Shown here: positions 44,159-52,066 of the stretch, one piece after another
Layout of the letters: each line of letters begins with the position of its first letter
Numbering within the stretch: position 1 is the stretch's first letter
Source: Bacteroidales bacterium
Lineage (GTDB): Bacteria; Bacteroidota; Bacteroidia; Bacteroidales; F082
Assembly (NCBI GenBank): GCA_017395365.1
Contig: JAFPUN010000020.1
Location: forward strand, 277,596 to 341,595
Length of the DNA stretch: 64,000 nucleotides
Direction of reading: 5' to 3'
Program-made: the position numbers and the translations under genes
The notes under the pieces: model-generated
The model's database searches: none
What the model saw: only the letters and a program-made list of their open reading frames with translations
What the model was told of the DNA's origin: nothing

Positions 44159-44262
44159 TATGTAGCCTTGCCGCAATGCGTCTTCAAGTAAGGCGACCTC
44201 CCCTCCAGATACATCCTTTTGTTCACCTCCAGCATCATCGATGGGTAGCTTTTCGCATACCC

Positions 44263-44300
44263 TAGGCAAGGTGTAGGCAAGGTGTAGGCAAGGTGTTGGC
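44263..44300. repeat. Tandem AGGCAAGGTGT repeat
   Basis: Three copies of an 11-base unit in the 390-base gap before the WYL gene. Confidence 0.75.
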
Positions 44301-44326
44301 ATACTCAACCATACCCTTTGAGTATG
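44300..44326. repeat. Hairpin CATACTCAA..TTGAGTATG
   Basis: A 9-base perfect inverted repeat with an 8-9 base loop, between two tandem repeat blocks. Confidence 0.6.
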
Positions 44327-44329
44327 GCT

Positions 44330-44386
44330 AGAGCGAAGGAAGGACGAAGGAAGGGCGAAGGAAGAGCGAAGGAAGAGCGAAGGAAA
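44330..44386. repeat. Tandem AGCGAAGGAAG repeat
   Basis: Five imperfect copies of an 11-12 base purine-rich unit. Confidence 0.75.
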
Positions 44387-44518
44387 TGCCTAATTTAAAT
44401 CACCCATGATGCTGCTTTTCTATGAGCCGTATGGCATGTGGGGAGGATTTTTTATGATTTTACAAAGAATTGCTGGTTAAAAAACGATGGACATGTCGCT
44501 TTATTAGAAAACATTCAC

Positions 44519-44526
44519 TATTTTTG
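44519..44526 (+). promoter_or_regulatory. -7 box of the WYL regulator gene
   Basis: TATTTTTG, 20 bases before the ATG at 44547. Confidence 0.5.
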
Positions 44527-44546
44527 CACCTATCAAAATTGTGGAT

Positions 44547-45569
44547 ATGCCTAAATCAAAGAGCGCCGATTTACGCATTAAGGTGATAGACCAATGTTTG
44601 AGCGACCGTAAGCGGAAGTATTCAACAGCTATGATATTCCAGCGTTGCAATGAAGAACTGGAGCGAAGGGATTTCCTTCCTGTCACAGCCATGAACTCCA
44701 TTAGGAGTGATATGGAGCAGATAGAACGGATATATCCAGGGGCGGAAATAGAGTCGTACAGAGAGGGCAGGAATATCTACTACAGGTATGCCGACCCGGA
44801 GTTTTCGATCTATAAGACCCCGATGAAAGCGGATGAGATCATCCAGCTGACTCAGACACTGAGGCTGCTCAGACGCTTTAAGGGGATGCCTCAATTCAAT
44901 TGGGTGGACGAGATAGCGGAGCGTCTCGGCGCTTCGCTGAAGCTCGATGAAGAGACTGATGAGATTGTAGGCTTTGACGAGAACCTGGACTTGGAAGGCA
45001 TGGATAACTTCACACCGCTCTTCAATGCCATAGTAGAGAAACAGCCCCTGAAGCTGACTTACCAAAGTTTCAAACAAGACAGCAAAGAAACCATCATCGT
45101 TCATCCATATTACCTGAAACAGTACAACAAGCGTTGGTTTCTGATTGCATGGAACAATGAAAAGGATTTCATGGCCAACTATGCGTTTGACCGCATCAAG
45201 GGCATAAAGAACGCGGATGTGGCTTATAAGCCAACTGATGTGAACTGGTTGGACTACTTCGATGAGATGATAGGTGTGTCGAAGGACACGAGGACTGAGC
45301 CGCAGAAGGTTATGCTTTGGGTATCTAAGGAATCGTGGCCGTATGTGAAGACTAAGCCGTTGCACGGCGCGACTCAACGACTGGTGAATCTGGACGAGAC
45401 TGGTGCCTATATCACCATCGAAGTGTATCTGAACTATGAACTGGAGCAACAGATTTTGAGCTTTGGCGAAAACATGAAAGTGATAGAGCCAGTGGAGCTG
45501 AAGGAGCGGATAAAGAAACGCCTTGGCGGTGCGATTTTGAATTATGTGGAAAAGGTTCAGAATGGATGA
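44547..45569 (+). CDS. WYL-domain transcriptional regulator
   Basis: 340 residues from the ATG at 44547. The N-terminal third is a winged-helix domain (VIDQCLSDRKRKYSTAMIFQRCNEEL). A WYL domain follows (about 160-240, with KQYNKRWFLIAWNNE and YAFDRIKGI), then a WCX-like C-terminal extension (PQKVMLWVSKESWPYV). WYL proteins sense nucleic acids or nucleotides and often control phage-defence operons, acting as repressors released on infection. It sits at the head of an operon of a GHKL ATPase and two unknown proteins, which have their own promoter 13 bases after its stop. Confidence 0.88.
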   Translation: MPKSKSADLRIKVIDQCLSDRKRKYSTAMIFQRCNEELERRDFLPVTAMNSIRSDMEQIERIYPGAEIESYREGRNIYYRYADPEFSIYKTPMKADEIIQLTQTLRLLRRFKGMPQFNWVDEIAERLGASLKLDEETDEIVGFDENLDLEGMDNFTPLFNAIVEKQPLKLTYQSFKQDSKETIIVHPYYLKQYNKRWFLIAWNNEKDFMANYAFDRIKGIKNADVAYKPTDVNWLDYFDEMIGVSKDTRTEPQKVMLWVSKESWPYVKTKPLHGATQRLVNLDETGAYITIEVYLNYELEQQILSFGENMKVIEPVELKERIKKRLGGAILNYVEKVQNG

Positions 45570-45581
45570 ACTAATGGGATG

Positions 45582-45589
45582 TACTTTTG
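45582..45589 (+). promoter_or_regulatory. -7 box of the GHKL operon
   Basis: TACTTTTG within GGATGTACTTTTGC. The same 14 bases precede the ATPase gene at 49341. Confidence 0.55.
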
Positions 45590-45635
45590 CGGAAATTTTA
45601 GAAACGGAATTAAGAATCAAAATGGGTGACGAACT

Positions 45636-47624
45636 ATGAGTAATCTAGAACTGAATTGTAAATGGCATTTTGCGAAGCAACTTGGAGGCCGCGAAGATGG
45701 CCCCAATGACCCCATGCAAGACAATTTCAAGAAAACGCCTTATGCTTCTTTGATAAGGGAGTCAATCCAAAACTCTCTTGACGTTGTTTTGGATCCGACG
45801 CAGCCTGTTCACATGGAGTTCTCCATTGGTAGGATGCGCGCACGAGAATACCCGAACTTCTTTGAGCTGAAGAAACATATTGAAGGGTGCATTAAGCATT
45901 TCAATAGAAACGAAGATGCTAAGGTTACCTATCAACCCATGTTGGATTACTTTGACTCGCTCAGCCAATATGACAACATGTACTACATAAAAGTGTCGGA
46001 CTTCAACACCAAAGGCATGAACTATATTAAGGGTGATACTACTCAACCTTTCTATGCCTTTGTCCGTGCTGCTGGTGTTTCTTCAAAGAATGATGCGACT
46101 GCTGGAGGATCTTTTGGATTTGGTAAGGCAGCATATTTCTACATTTCTCCGATACGTTCGATTTTTGTTTCAACGCAAACTGAGCATAACCAGAGGTTTT
46201 TTGAGGGAGTTTCTTCTCTTTGCACACATGAAATGGAAGAGGATAGAGACCTTCGTGTGTCTGTGGATTACTATGACAATAACGATGGTGAACCCGTGAC
46301 AAAGCAGGATAACATACCTGTGAGATTCCAGCGAACAGAGCCGGGCACGGATATTTATATCTTGGGAATAGAAGGTACGGACAAAGGAGCTATTTATGCC
46401 GAAATGATTGAGGCGGTGCTTCGTAACTTTTGGATGGCGGTTGAGTTTGGAAAATTGGAGGTGCGATTCAAATTTGATCATGAAACCTTTGTCGACATCA
46501 ATAAAGAGACGTTGCCCAAATTGATGGAGGGTATGTTCAAAGAAGAGCATGATACGGCGAGACGCGAGAGAAACTACAATCCGTCACCATATTGGGATGC
46601 TGTGCATAGTGCCAATATGGACATCCGTCATATTGTGATAGAAGATAGGCTTCCCAATCTTGGTCATGTTGTTTTGTATGTTCAGAAAAACAAAAAGGCC
46701 ACGGATAAAATACTCTATATGAGGCGGCCTTTAATGCTTGTGAAAGCACGAAGGACGCAAAGCTCCAATGGGTTTTATGGTGTGTTTGTCTGTGATGATA
46801 GGAACGGAAATGAAATCCTAAGAAAGATGGAGAATCCGGCGCATGATGAGTGGCTGCCATCGAATTGGAGAGAGAACGGAAAGATAGTGCCCCGAGGAAG
46901 AACCGCTTATGAAGAGTTGGAGAACTTTATCATAAAGGGGATGGAGTCGGTCTTTTCCAGTAAGACAAGTGGTGTTCAGCAGATTCAGGGCTTGGAAGAG
47001 TTCCTGTATATCCCGACTGCTGTAGAGGACGACGATGAGTATGAAAACGAATCGCTGATTGGTGAAATCGAAGGTATCAAGGATGAGGAGGGCAATTCCA
47101 TTACCTCCGATATTTCTGATGCGGTTCAAACACCTATTGAAGAGAAACCAGCCATTGGTAAGGTTATGATAACCGACCCAGTGGAAGAACGTCAAAAGGA
47201 GAATAAAGAAGGGGGACATTTGAGTGGACATGGAACACAGAAAAAGAGGAAACGAGGAGGCGGAGGCTTATCGCCGAAACGCATTCAAGGCCATTTTGGT
47301 GATTCGGAAGAAGGTATTCAAGGGACTATGCTCACTGAGGTGCCTGTTAGATATCGATCTTTTGCTCAAATGGAGGATGGCCGTGTTGTTCACAATATCG
47401 TCATTCATTCCGACTATGAGATTGAGAAAGGTCGCATAGACCTGATTATTGGTGGCGAACAGTCTGACGACATCGTGGCAATCAAGAGCTGCTCGTATGC
47501 TGGGAAGATAGAAGCTAACACTATTTCTGGTCTACACATTAACAAAGGGAAAAATGTGCTTAAAATCTCTTTCGCTGACAATATGAAACACGCTGTAAAA
47601 CTGGATGCTTATGAACTTAAATAA
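45636..47624 (+). CDS. GHKL (Bergerat-fold) ATPase-domain protein
   Basis: 662 residues. The N-terminal 170 residues carry the GHKL boxes: RESIQNSLD (Glu42, Asn46, Asp49), SDFNTKGM (Asp122, Gly127) and GGSFGFGKAAYF (157-168). The remainder has a transducer-like beta region (to about 430), a Lys/Gly-rich linker (HGTQKKRKRGGGG, about 535) and a C-terminal beta domain. No kinase or MutL nuclease motif is seen. Such ATPases occur in several phage-defence operons (MORC-, MutL-like). The gene overlaps the next one by 14-20 bases. I cannot assign it to a named system. Confidence 0.75.
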   Translation: MSNLELNCKWHFAKQLGGREDGPNDPMQDNFKKTPYASLIRESIQNSLDVVLDPTQPVHMEFSIGRMRAREYPNFFELKKHIEGCIKHFNRNEDAKVTYQPMLDYFDSLSQYDNMYYIKVSDFNTKGMNYIKGDTTQPFYAFVRAAGVSSKNDATAGGSFGFGKAAYFYISPIRSIFVSTQTEHNQRFFEGVSSLCTHEMEEDRDLRVSVDYYDNNDGEPVTKQDNIPVRFQRTEPGTDIYILGIEGTDKGAIYAEMIEAVLRNFWMAVEFGKLEVRFKFDHETFVDINKETLPKLMEGMFKEEHDTARRERNYNPSPYWDAVHSANMDIRHIVIEDRLPNLGHVVLYVQKNKKATDKILYMRRPLMLVKARRTQSSNGFYGVFVCDDRNGNEILRKMENPAHDEWLPSNWRENGKIVPRGRTAYEELENFIIKGMESVFSSKTSGVQQIQGLEEFLYIPTAVEDDDEYENESLIGEIEGIKDEEGNSITSDISDAVQTPIEEKPAIGKVMITDPVEERQKENKEGGHLSGHGTQKKRKRGGGGLSPKRIQGHFGDSEEGIQGTMLTEVPVRYRSFAQMEDGRVVHNIVIHSDYEIEKGRIDLIIGGEQSDDIVAIKSCSYAGKIEANTISGLHINKGKNVLKISFADNMKHAVKLDAYELK

Positions 47625-48456
47625 TATCTCTTTGCCTTATCCCGTTTTGGGAATCAGCGATGACATCTTGCCGATGCTTACGGAAGATGCGGTGCAGCTT
47701 GAATTGAGTGTTGACGAAAGGAATTATACCTTTGACATACGCTTGAACTTTGATAATGCAGACATCCAAAAGCTTATCGACGAAGATAAAGCCGAGTTTA
47801 CATGTGAGTATGATTGTTCTCGTACCATGTTGCGCTGCTGCTGTGTGGAAAAAGAGCCGCATTTCATCATAACTGTGCCACGTCGTTCGGTGAATGGACG
47901 CATTGGCTTCAACTGCTTTGTTTCGGTGAAGCGACCCATAGCTAATTACTCCAACAAGGGGTTTAACATGGACTATGAGGGTTTCAGCTTCGACATGGAA
48001 CCAGGCGACATTCTGGTGGCGTTCCCTCAATTCCACTATGATGCGGACATCAAATATGACAAGCTACAGGCGGCAGGCTCTTTCATGCAAATCAGAGAAA
48101 GCGACCTTCATGAACAAGTGTTCTTTGACATCTCAGGCAACAAGATAGAAATACTGATGCCAACACAGCTGTATCAATTGTATTGCAATCCAGTGGTGAA
48201 GAGTTCGGCAGAGGTTATGCATTCTTCGTTGGTGCTAAACGCTCTAACGTATGCGCTGCTCAACATAGAAGAGCATGAGCAGACGACATGGGCAAAAACT
48301 ATCTATTATCGTCTTGACAACGAAGAAGGTTTTTCAAGGTCTGAATTAGGTGAGCCATCCAATGTTCCTATGCTTGCGCAAAAGCTGCTGAAAGATCCAT
48401 ATTCTCGTATGTTCAATAAAATCATCATCTCGACACCTAACCAATTGGAGGACTAA
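47605..48456 (+). CDS. Hypothetical protein of GHKL operon
   Basis: 283 residues (an ATG at 47611 is equally possible). Beta-rich in the first 190 residues, with a conserved-looking CEYDCSRTMLRCCCV Cys cluster at 68-82 and a helical C-terminus. No signal peptide, no recognised domain. It overlaps the end of the GHKL gene and is followed 3 bases later by the next unknown gene, so the three are translated together. Function unknown; likely a component of the same system. Confidence 0.7.
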   Translation: MLMNLNNISLPYPVLGISDDILPMLTEDAVQLELSVDERNYTFDIRLNFDNADIQKLIDEDKAEFTCEYDCSRTMLRCCCVEKEPHFIITVPRRSVNGRIGFNCFVSVKRPIANYSNKGFNMDYEGFSFDMEPGDILVAFPQFHYDADIKYDKLQAAGSFMQIRESDLHEQVFFDISGNKIEILMPTQLYQLYCNPVVKSSAEVMHSSLVLNALTYALLNIEEHEQTTWAKTIYYRLDNEEGFSRSELGEPSNVPMLAQKLLKDPYSRMFNKIIISTPNQLED

Positions 48457-48459
48457 GCT

Positions 48460-49233
48460 ATGCAACTACAAAAAACATTCAAAGAGAGTTACATGAAGAC
48501 TTTGCGTGATGCTGTAAGGTCAGGTGCAAACATTCCTTTATATGCGGGAGAGTCTTTTGAGGTTGACTCAACACAGATTAAACGTCTTGCCAACGTGTAT
48601 GCGCCAGTTGGTTTGGCTGAGCGGTTGGAAGAGGTGTATGAGAATGATTTCCAGTCGGCCATTGCGATATATGAGGCGTACAAGGATATTTCACCTTTAC
48701 TTGCCTCGAACGAAGCATTTTGGGCGTATATCACGCATGTTGACCTGTTTTCCTATGCACAGAAACGATGGCCAAAGGTTAAGGAAGAGGACTGTGGCGC
48801 GGAGTACATCATTGACCACTGGTTTGTTGGTGCCAATGGCTTGTTGAGAAATGCTGCAGCTTCAATGTGGTGGAGCGTTTACAACACGATAGACGAAACA
48901 CGTGAAAACAAGTATGAGCTTACAGAAGTGTTGTTCAAGAATTACACACTGCGTATTACCACATTTGGTTCTTATCAGTTAATCCGTCATAAGGAAGCGA
49001 TGATAGGAGTCCTTTCGTTCTTGAAGGACAATCCAGAGATTAATTCCACAGCGTTTGAGCAAAGGGGGCAGTTTATCTCCAAATACTTTAATAGGCTGGG
49101 AGCGGTGAAGCAGCTGGCATACCTGAACAGGGATTATTTCTATTGGACATGCCAATATCTCAAAGACAAGATACTGGCGGTTACCAAGAGGGAACAGCTG
49201 ACGGATGAGAGCTTGTATAACGATATTATTTGA
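48460..49233 (+). CDS. Hypothetical protein (DUF6339-like)
   Basis: 257 residues, mostly helical. The central NGLLRNAAASMWWSVYNTIDE and the aromatic-rich flanks remind me of DUF6339 proteins from Bacteroidetes, but this is recall of pattern only. No catalytic motif seen. Last gene of the WYL/GHKL operon, 3 bases after its predecessor. A new promoter follows. Confidence 0.65.
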   Translation: MQLQKTFKESYMKTLRDAVRSGANIPLYAGESFEVDSTQIKRLANVYAPVGLAERLEEVYENDFQSAIAIYEAYKDISPLLASNEAFWAYITHVDLFSYAQKRWPKVKEEDCGAEYIIDHWFVGANGLLRNAAASMWWSVYNTIDETRENKYELTEVLFKNYTLRITTFGSYQLIRHKEAMIGVLSFLKDNPEINSTAFEQRGQFISKYFNRLGAVKQLAYLNRDYFYWTCQYLKDKILAVTKREQLTDESLYNDII

Positions 49234-49281
49234 TAAAAGGAGAAAATAAAATAGGTGCAATAAGGCTGAATCTTTAGGATG

Positions 49282-49289
49282 TACTTTTG
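49282..49289 (+). promoter_or_regulatory. -7 box of the AAA ATPase operon
   Basis: TACTTTTG within GGATGTACTTTTGC, identical to the sequence before the GHKL gene (45578-45591). Confidence 0.55.
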
Positions 49290-49340
49290 CAGGCGAAATA
49301 ATGATAACAAACAAGAATAATCTAACTAATAGTTCTAATT

Positions 49341-50881
49341 ATGAAACAGATAGGGTTTAAGAATTTCCGTAAGTTTGAGGACTTTCCTGTTATGGATCTG
49401 GCTCCCATTACAATTTTTGTGGGTGAGAATAATGCTGGGAAATCAACTGTTGTAAAAGCAATTTTATCAACACTTGAGTTTTTGAGTGCCCAATATTTCC
49501 AGGTGGAAAATGACGATAATGACAGAGCAGTGTTAGAACATCAGTTTTCTTTAATAAAAGTTACTTTGCACACGTTGGTACATTTGCCAGAGCATTGTAT
49601 AACCATGCGAAAAGTGACGTTATAACATTTACTGTCACAGAATCAAATATTAGATTTGAAATAGACATTGTTGGGGATAGAAATGATGAAGAATCCATAT
49701 CAGGAAAGATCCAGAAGATTTCAATGACTATTCTGAAATGGAATATCGAATTAATATTTGACTTTGAGCATGATGATATTTGCGCCATTTTTAATACTAA
49801 GCCAAATCCTCTGTATAGTCCTTCAGATGACGACGATTTCCTAGTCAGAAGGGGCGGGAAAGCTGGTAAAGAAGAAGTGAAAAACTATTTTAAAAGTGTT
49901 CCCGATAATGCCGTATTGCATACCTCTATTACGGGAAGGACAGGAATGATAGGCGGCCCATTAATTAGTTGGTTAATTGATAGGTTTTCTTCGCGTATTG
50001 ATGCTTCTTTTCCTGATTCATTAGATAAATCAGAAAAGGACAAGCGAAAGTTTGATAATATGTCTGAAGAGATGATGTCCTTCTTGAAGAAAAACAGAAG
50101 GATATTAGGCAGATATGGTTTGATAGACATTCCATTTTCTCTATACATGGGTAATAATGCTGTTGAATATATATACGCACATTCCGTTACACAAACTGTG
50201 ATTTATAGTGCAAAAGACACAAATGATTATTTTGTAAAGACCATACATGAATTTGCGAATTGCAGAATCCAGGAAGGGACTAAAATTCATAAATTCATTA
50301 CCAAGTGGATGAAGGTCTTCAATATAGGAGATAATTATGATATTAATTCTGTTGGTGGCGAGGCTCATGTTGTTAAGATTCTTGATAAGGAAGGTATTCC
50401 GGTCAATCTTGCAGACAAAGGAATGGGTTCCATTCAATTAATGGTGCTTCTTTTTAGATTGGCGACAAAAATGGCTGAACGTGCGAAACCAGCAAGTGGA
50501 ACTGGTTCTACAATAATTGTAGAAGAGCCAGAACAGAATTTGTATCCAAAGTTACAAAGTAAGCTTGCTGATTTATTCTTTGAGCTAAACAAAACGTATG
50601 GGTTTAATTTTATTATTGAAACTCATTCAGAATATCTTGTAAGGAGGAGCCAGGTTATTGTTGCTAACGAAAATAAAAAAGCGGAAACAAAAGCAAGAAC
50701 ATGGGGTAATCCATTTAGAGTTTATTATTTCCCTGCGGATGGCTATCCTTATGATATGGAGTATGCAAAAGATGGGTATTTTGAAAAGCCTTTTGGCAAA
50801 GGATTCTTCAACGTCTCTTCTGAGCTTAGTTTGGATCTGGACCGTATAGAACAAGGCGTTTTCAATGAAAGACAGGATTAA
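49341..50881 (+). pseudogene. AAA/OLD-like ATPase, interrupted by a frameshift
   Basis: The first part (49341-49625) gives Walker A VGENNAGKST but stops early. The second frame continues to 50881 with Walker B IIVEEPEQNLYPKLQSKLADLF and FIIETHSEYLVRRS. Reading frame 0 up to QFSL and frame 2 from NKSYFAHVGTFARAL joins smoothly, as if one base had been lost at about 49551-49558 in an A/T-rich run. Repaired length is about 512 residues, with the architecture of RecF/OLD-type ATPases without a visible Toprim domain. It overlaps the next gene by 17 bases. It is either a recent pseudogene or an assembly error. Confidence 0.75.
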
Positions 50882-51926
50882 AGTTTTCATAGAAAAAGAG
50901 GCTTTTGAAAGATTCATCTTAAATGAACAATCTTTCAATAACCTGCTCGCTATCTTTAGTGAGCATTCTGTCATATACCTTAATATGACTGATGCTGATA
51001 TTGATAAAGAATGGCAGACAACATCACTTGATGGTCAGCGAGGAGGTAGCAAGATCCGAAAATTCTGCACTGGGCACAGTATGAGGCGGCCACTTTCGGC
51101 GCATAGTGAGTTCGAACATTTCTTAAGCGACAATAATAAATTACTCGATTACAGCCGTTCCATTTTTGTGTTGAATGTATCGCCAGAAGAGGCGGAACGC
51201 ATGAGGCATAAGTATGGATTGGTCATTCTAAGTAAAGACAATCTTTCGGATGACATTTTTCAATTTCATATTAAAGATAGTGTTTCCAAAGGAGAGAAGA
51301 AAGATGGCTTTGCTGATGGATGGGATTATTTCTTTAATTTGAGGAAACAAGATTGGCTACCATCAAACGTTCTGGTCTTTAGCGATGAGTATTTGTTCAA
51401 GAATGAAGTGCGGGGAGTTAACTTGGGTGTTCGTAACCTAAAAAGTATCATTCCTCACTTGCTTCCGCAGAAATTAGATACTGAATTTCAAATACTTGTT
51501 ATTTCACCAATACCAAAGGATAATAGGGGAAAAGCACAGAGAATATCGGATGAACTGACCAAGTTCGTTCATGATTTGCCATTGCCATATAGCTGTAAAA
51601 TAACTTTTGTGTTTACAAATGCAGTTCATACACGTAAGGCACTGTCCAATTATTACGTGATGACGTGCGATAAAGGATTCTGTGTTTATTTGGATAGTCC
51701 TAGAAATCAAGTTTATGACACAAACTTTGTAGACATTACTTCAGATTTTCATTCTGCGGCCGACTCGGCTGGTACGAATGGTTATGATGATACCACAATG
51801 TGTCTGAACGATCTTAAAAAGTATTGTAAAGAAGCACAGGAGCAGGCTAGAGCAGGTATCGCAACGGTTTTAATATCTGGTGATTGTGGTCCTAATTTTG
51901 AAATTTATAATAGATTGTTTGAATAA
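50865..51926 (+). CDS. Hypothetical partner of the AAA ATPase
   Basis: 353 residues, starting inside the ATPase gene. Two parts are visible. The N-terminal one (1-160) contains Thr/Gly-rich SLDGQRGGSKIRKFCTGHSMRRP. The C-terminal one (160-320) has FQILVISPIP, then NAVHTRKALSNYYVMTCDKGFCVYLD. The last segment faintly recalls the His-x-Arg/Lys strand of phospholipase-D-like nucleases, though I would not rely on it. An ATPase plus partner of this size is the usual layout of two-gene defence modules. Function unknown. Confidence 0.68.
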   Translation: MKDRIKVFIEKEAFERFILNEQSFNNLLAIFSEHSVIYLNMTDADIDKEWQTTSLDGQRGGSKIRKFCTGHSMRRPLSAHSEFEHFLSDNNKLLDYSRSIFVLNVSPEEAERMRHKYGLVILSKDNLSDDIFQFHIKDSVSKGEKKDGFADGWDYFFNLRKQDWLPSNVLVFSDEYLFKNEVRGVNLGVRNLKSIIPHLLPQKLDTEFQILVISPIPKDNRGKAQRISDELTKFVHDLPLPYSCKITFVFTNAVHTRKALSNYYVMTCDKGFCVYLDSPRNQVYDTNFVDITSDFHSAADSAGTNGYDDTTMCLNDLKKYCKEAQEQARAGIATVLISGDCGPNFEIYNRLFE

Positions 51927-52030
51927 TGTATTACTATGTAGAAAGCTGTGTGTATGTTTGTACTTTTTCATCAAGTAATGATAATTTGGTAAAAAATGAA
52001 AAGATTCACAAAGACTGAACCAATAACATA

Positions 52031-52038
52031 TATTTTTG
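52031..52038 (+). promoter_or_regulatory. -7 box of hsdR
   Basis: TATTTTTG, 29 bases before the hsdR ATG. The -33 element is weak. Confidence 0.5.
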
Positions 52039-52066
52039 CACCGTCAAACCAAAAAAACAGAAACAC

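Noticed and set aside
44330-44386. Possible CRISPR or origin repeats
   Set aside because: Units are contiguous without spacers, and there is no replication gene nearby.
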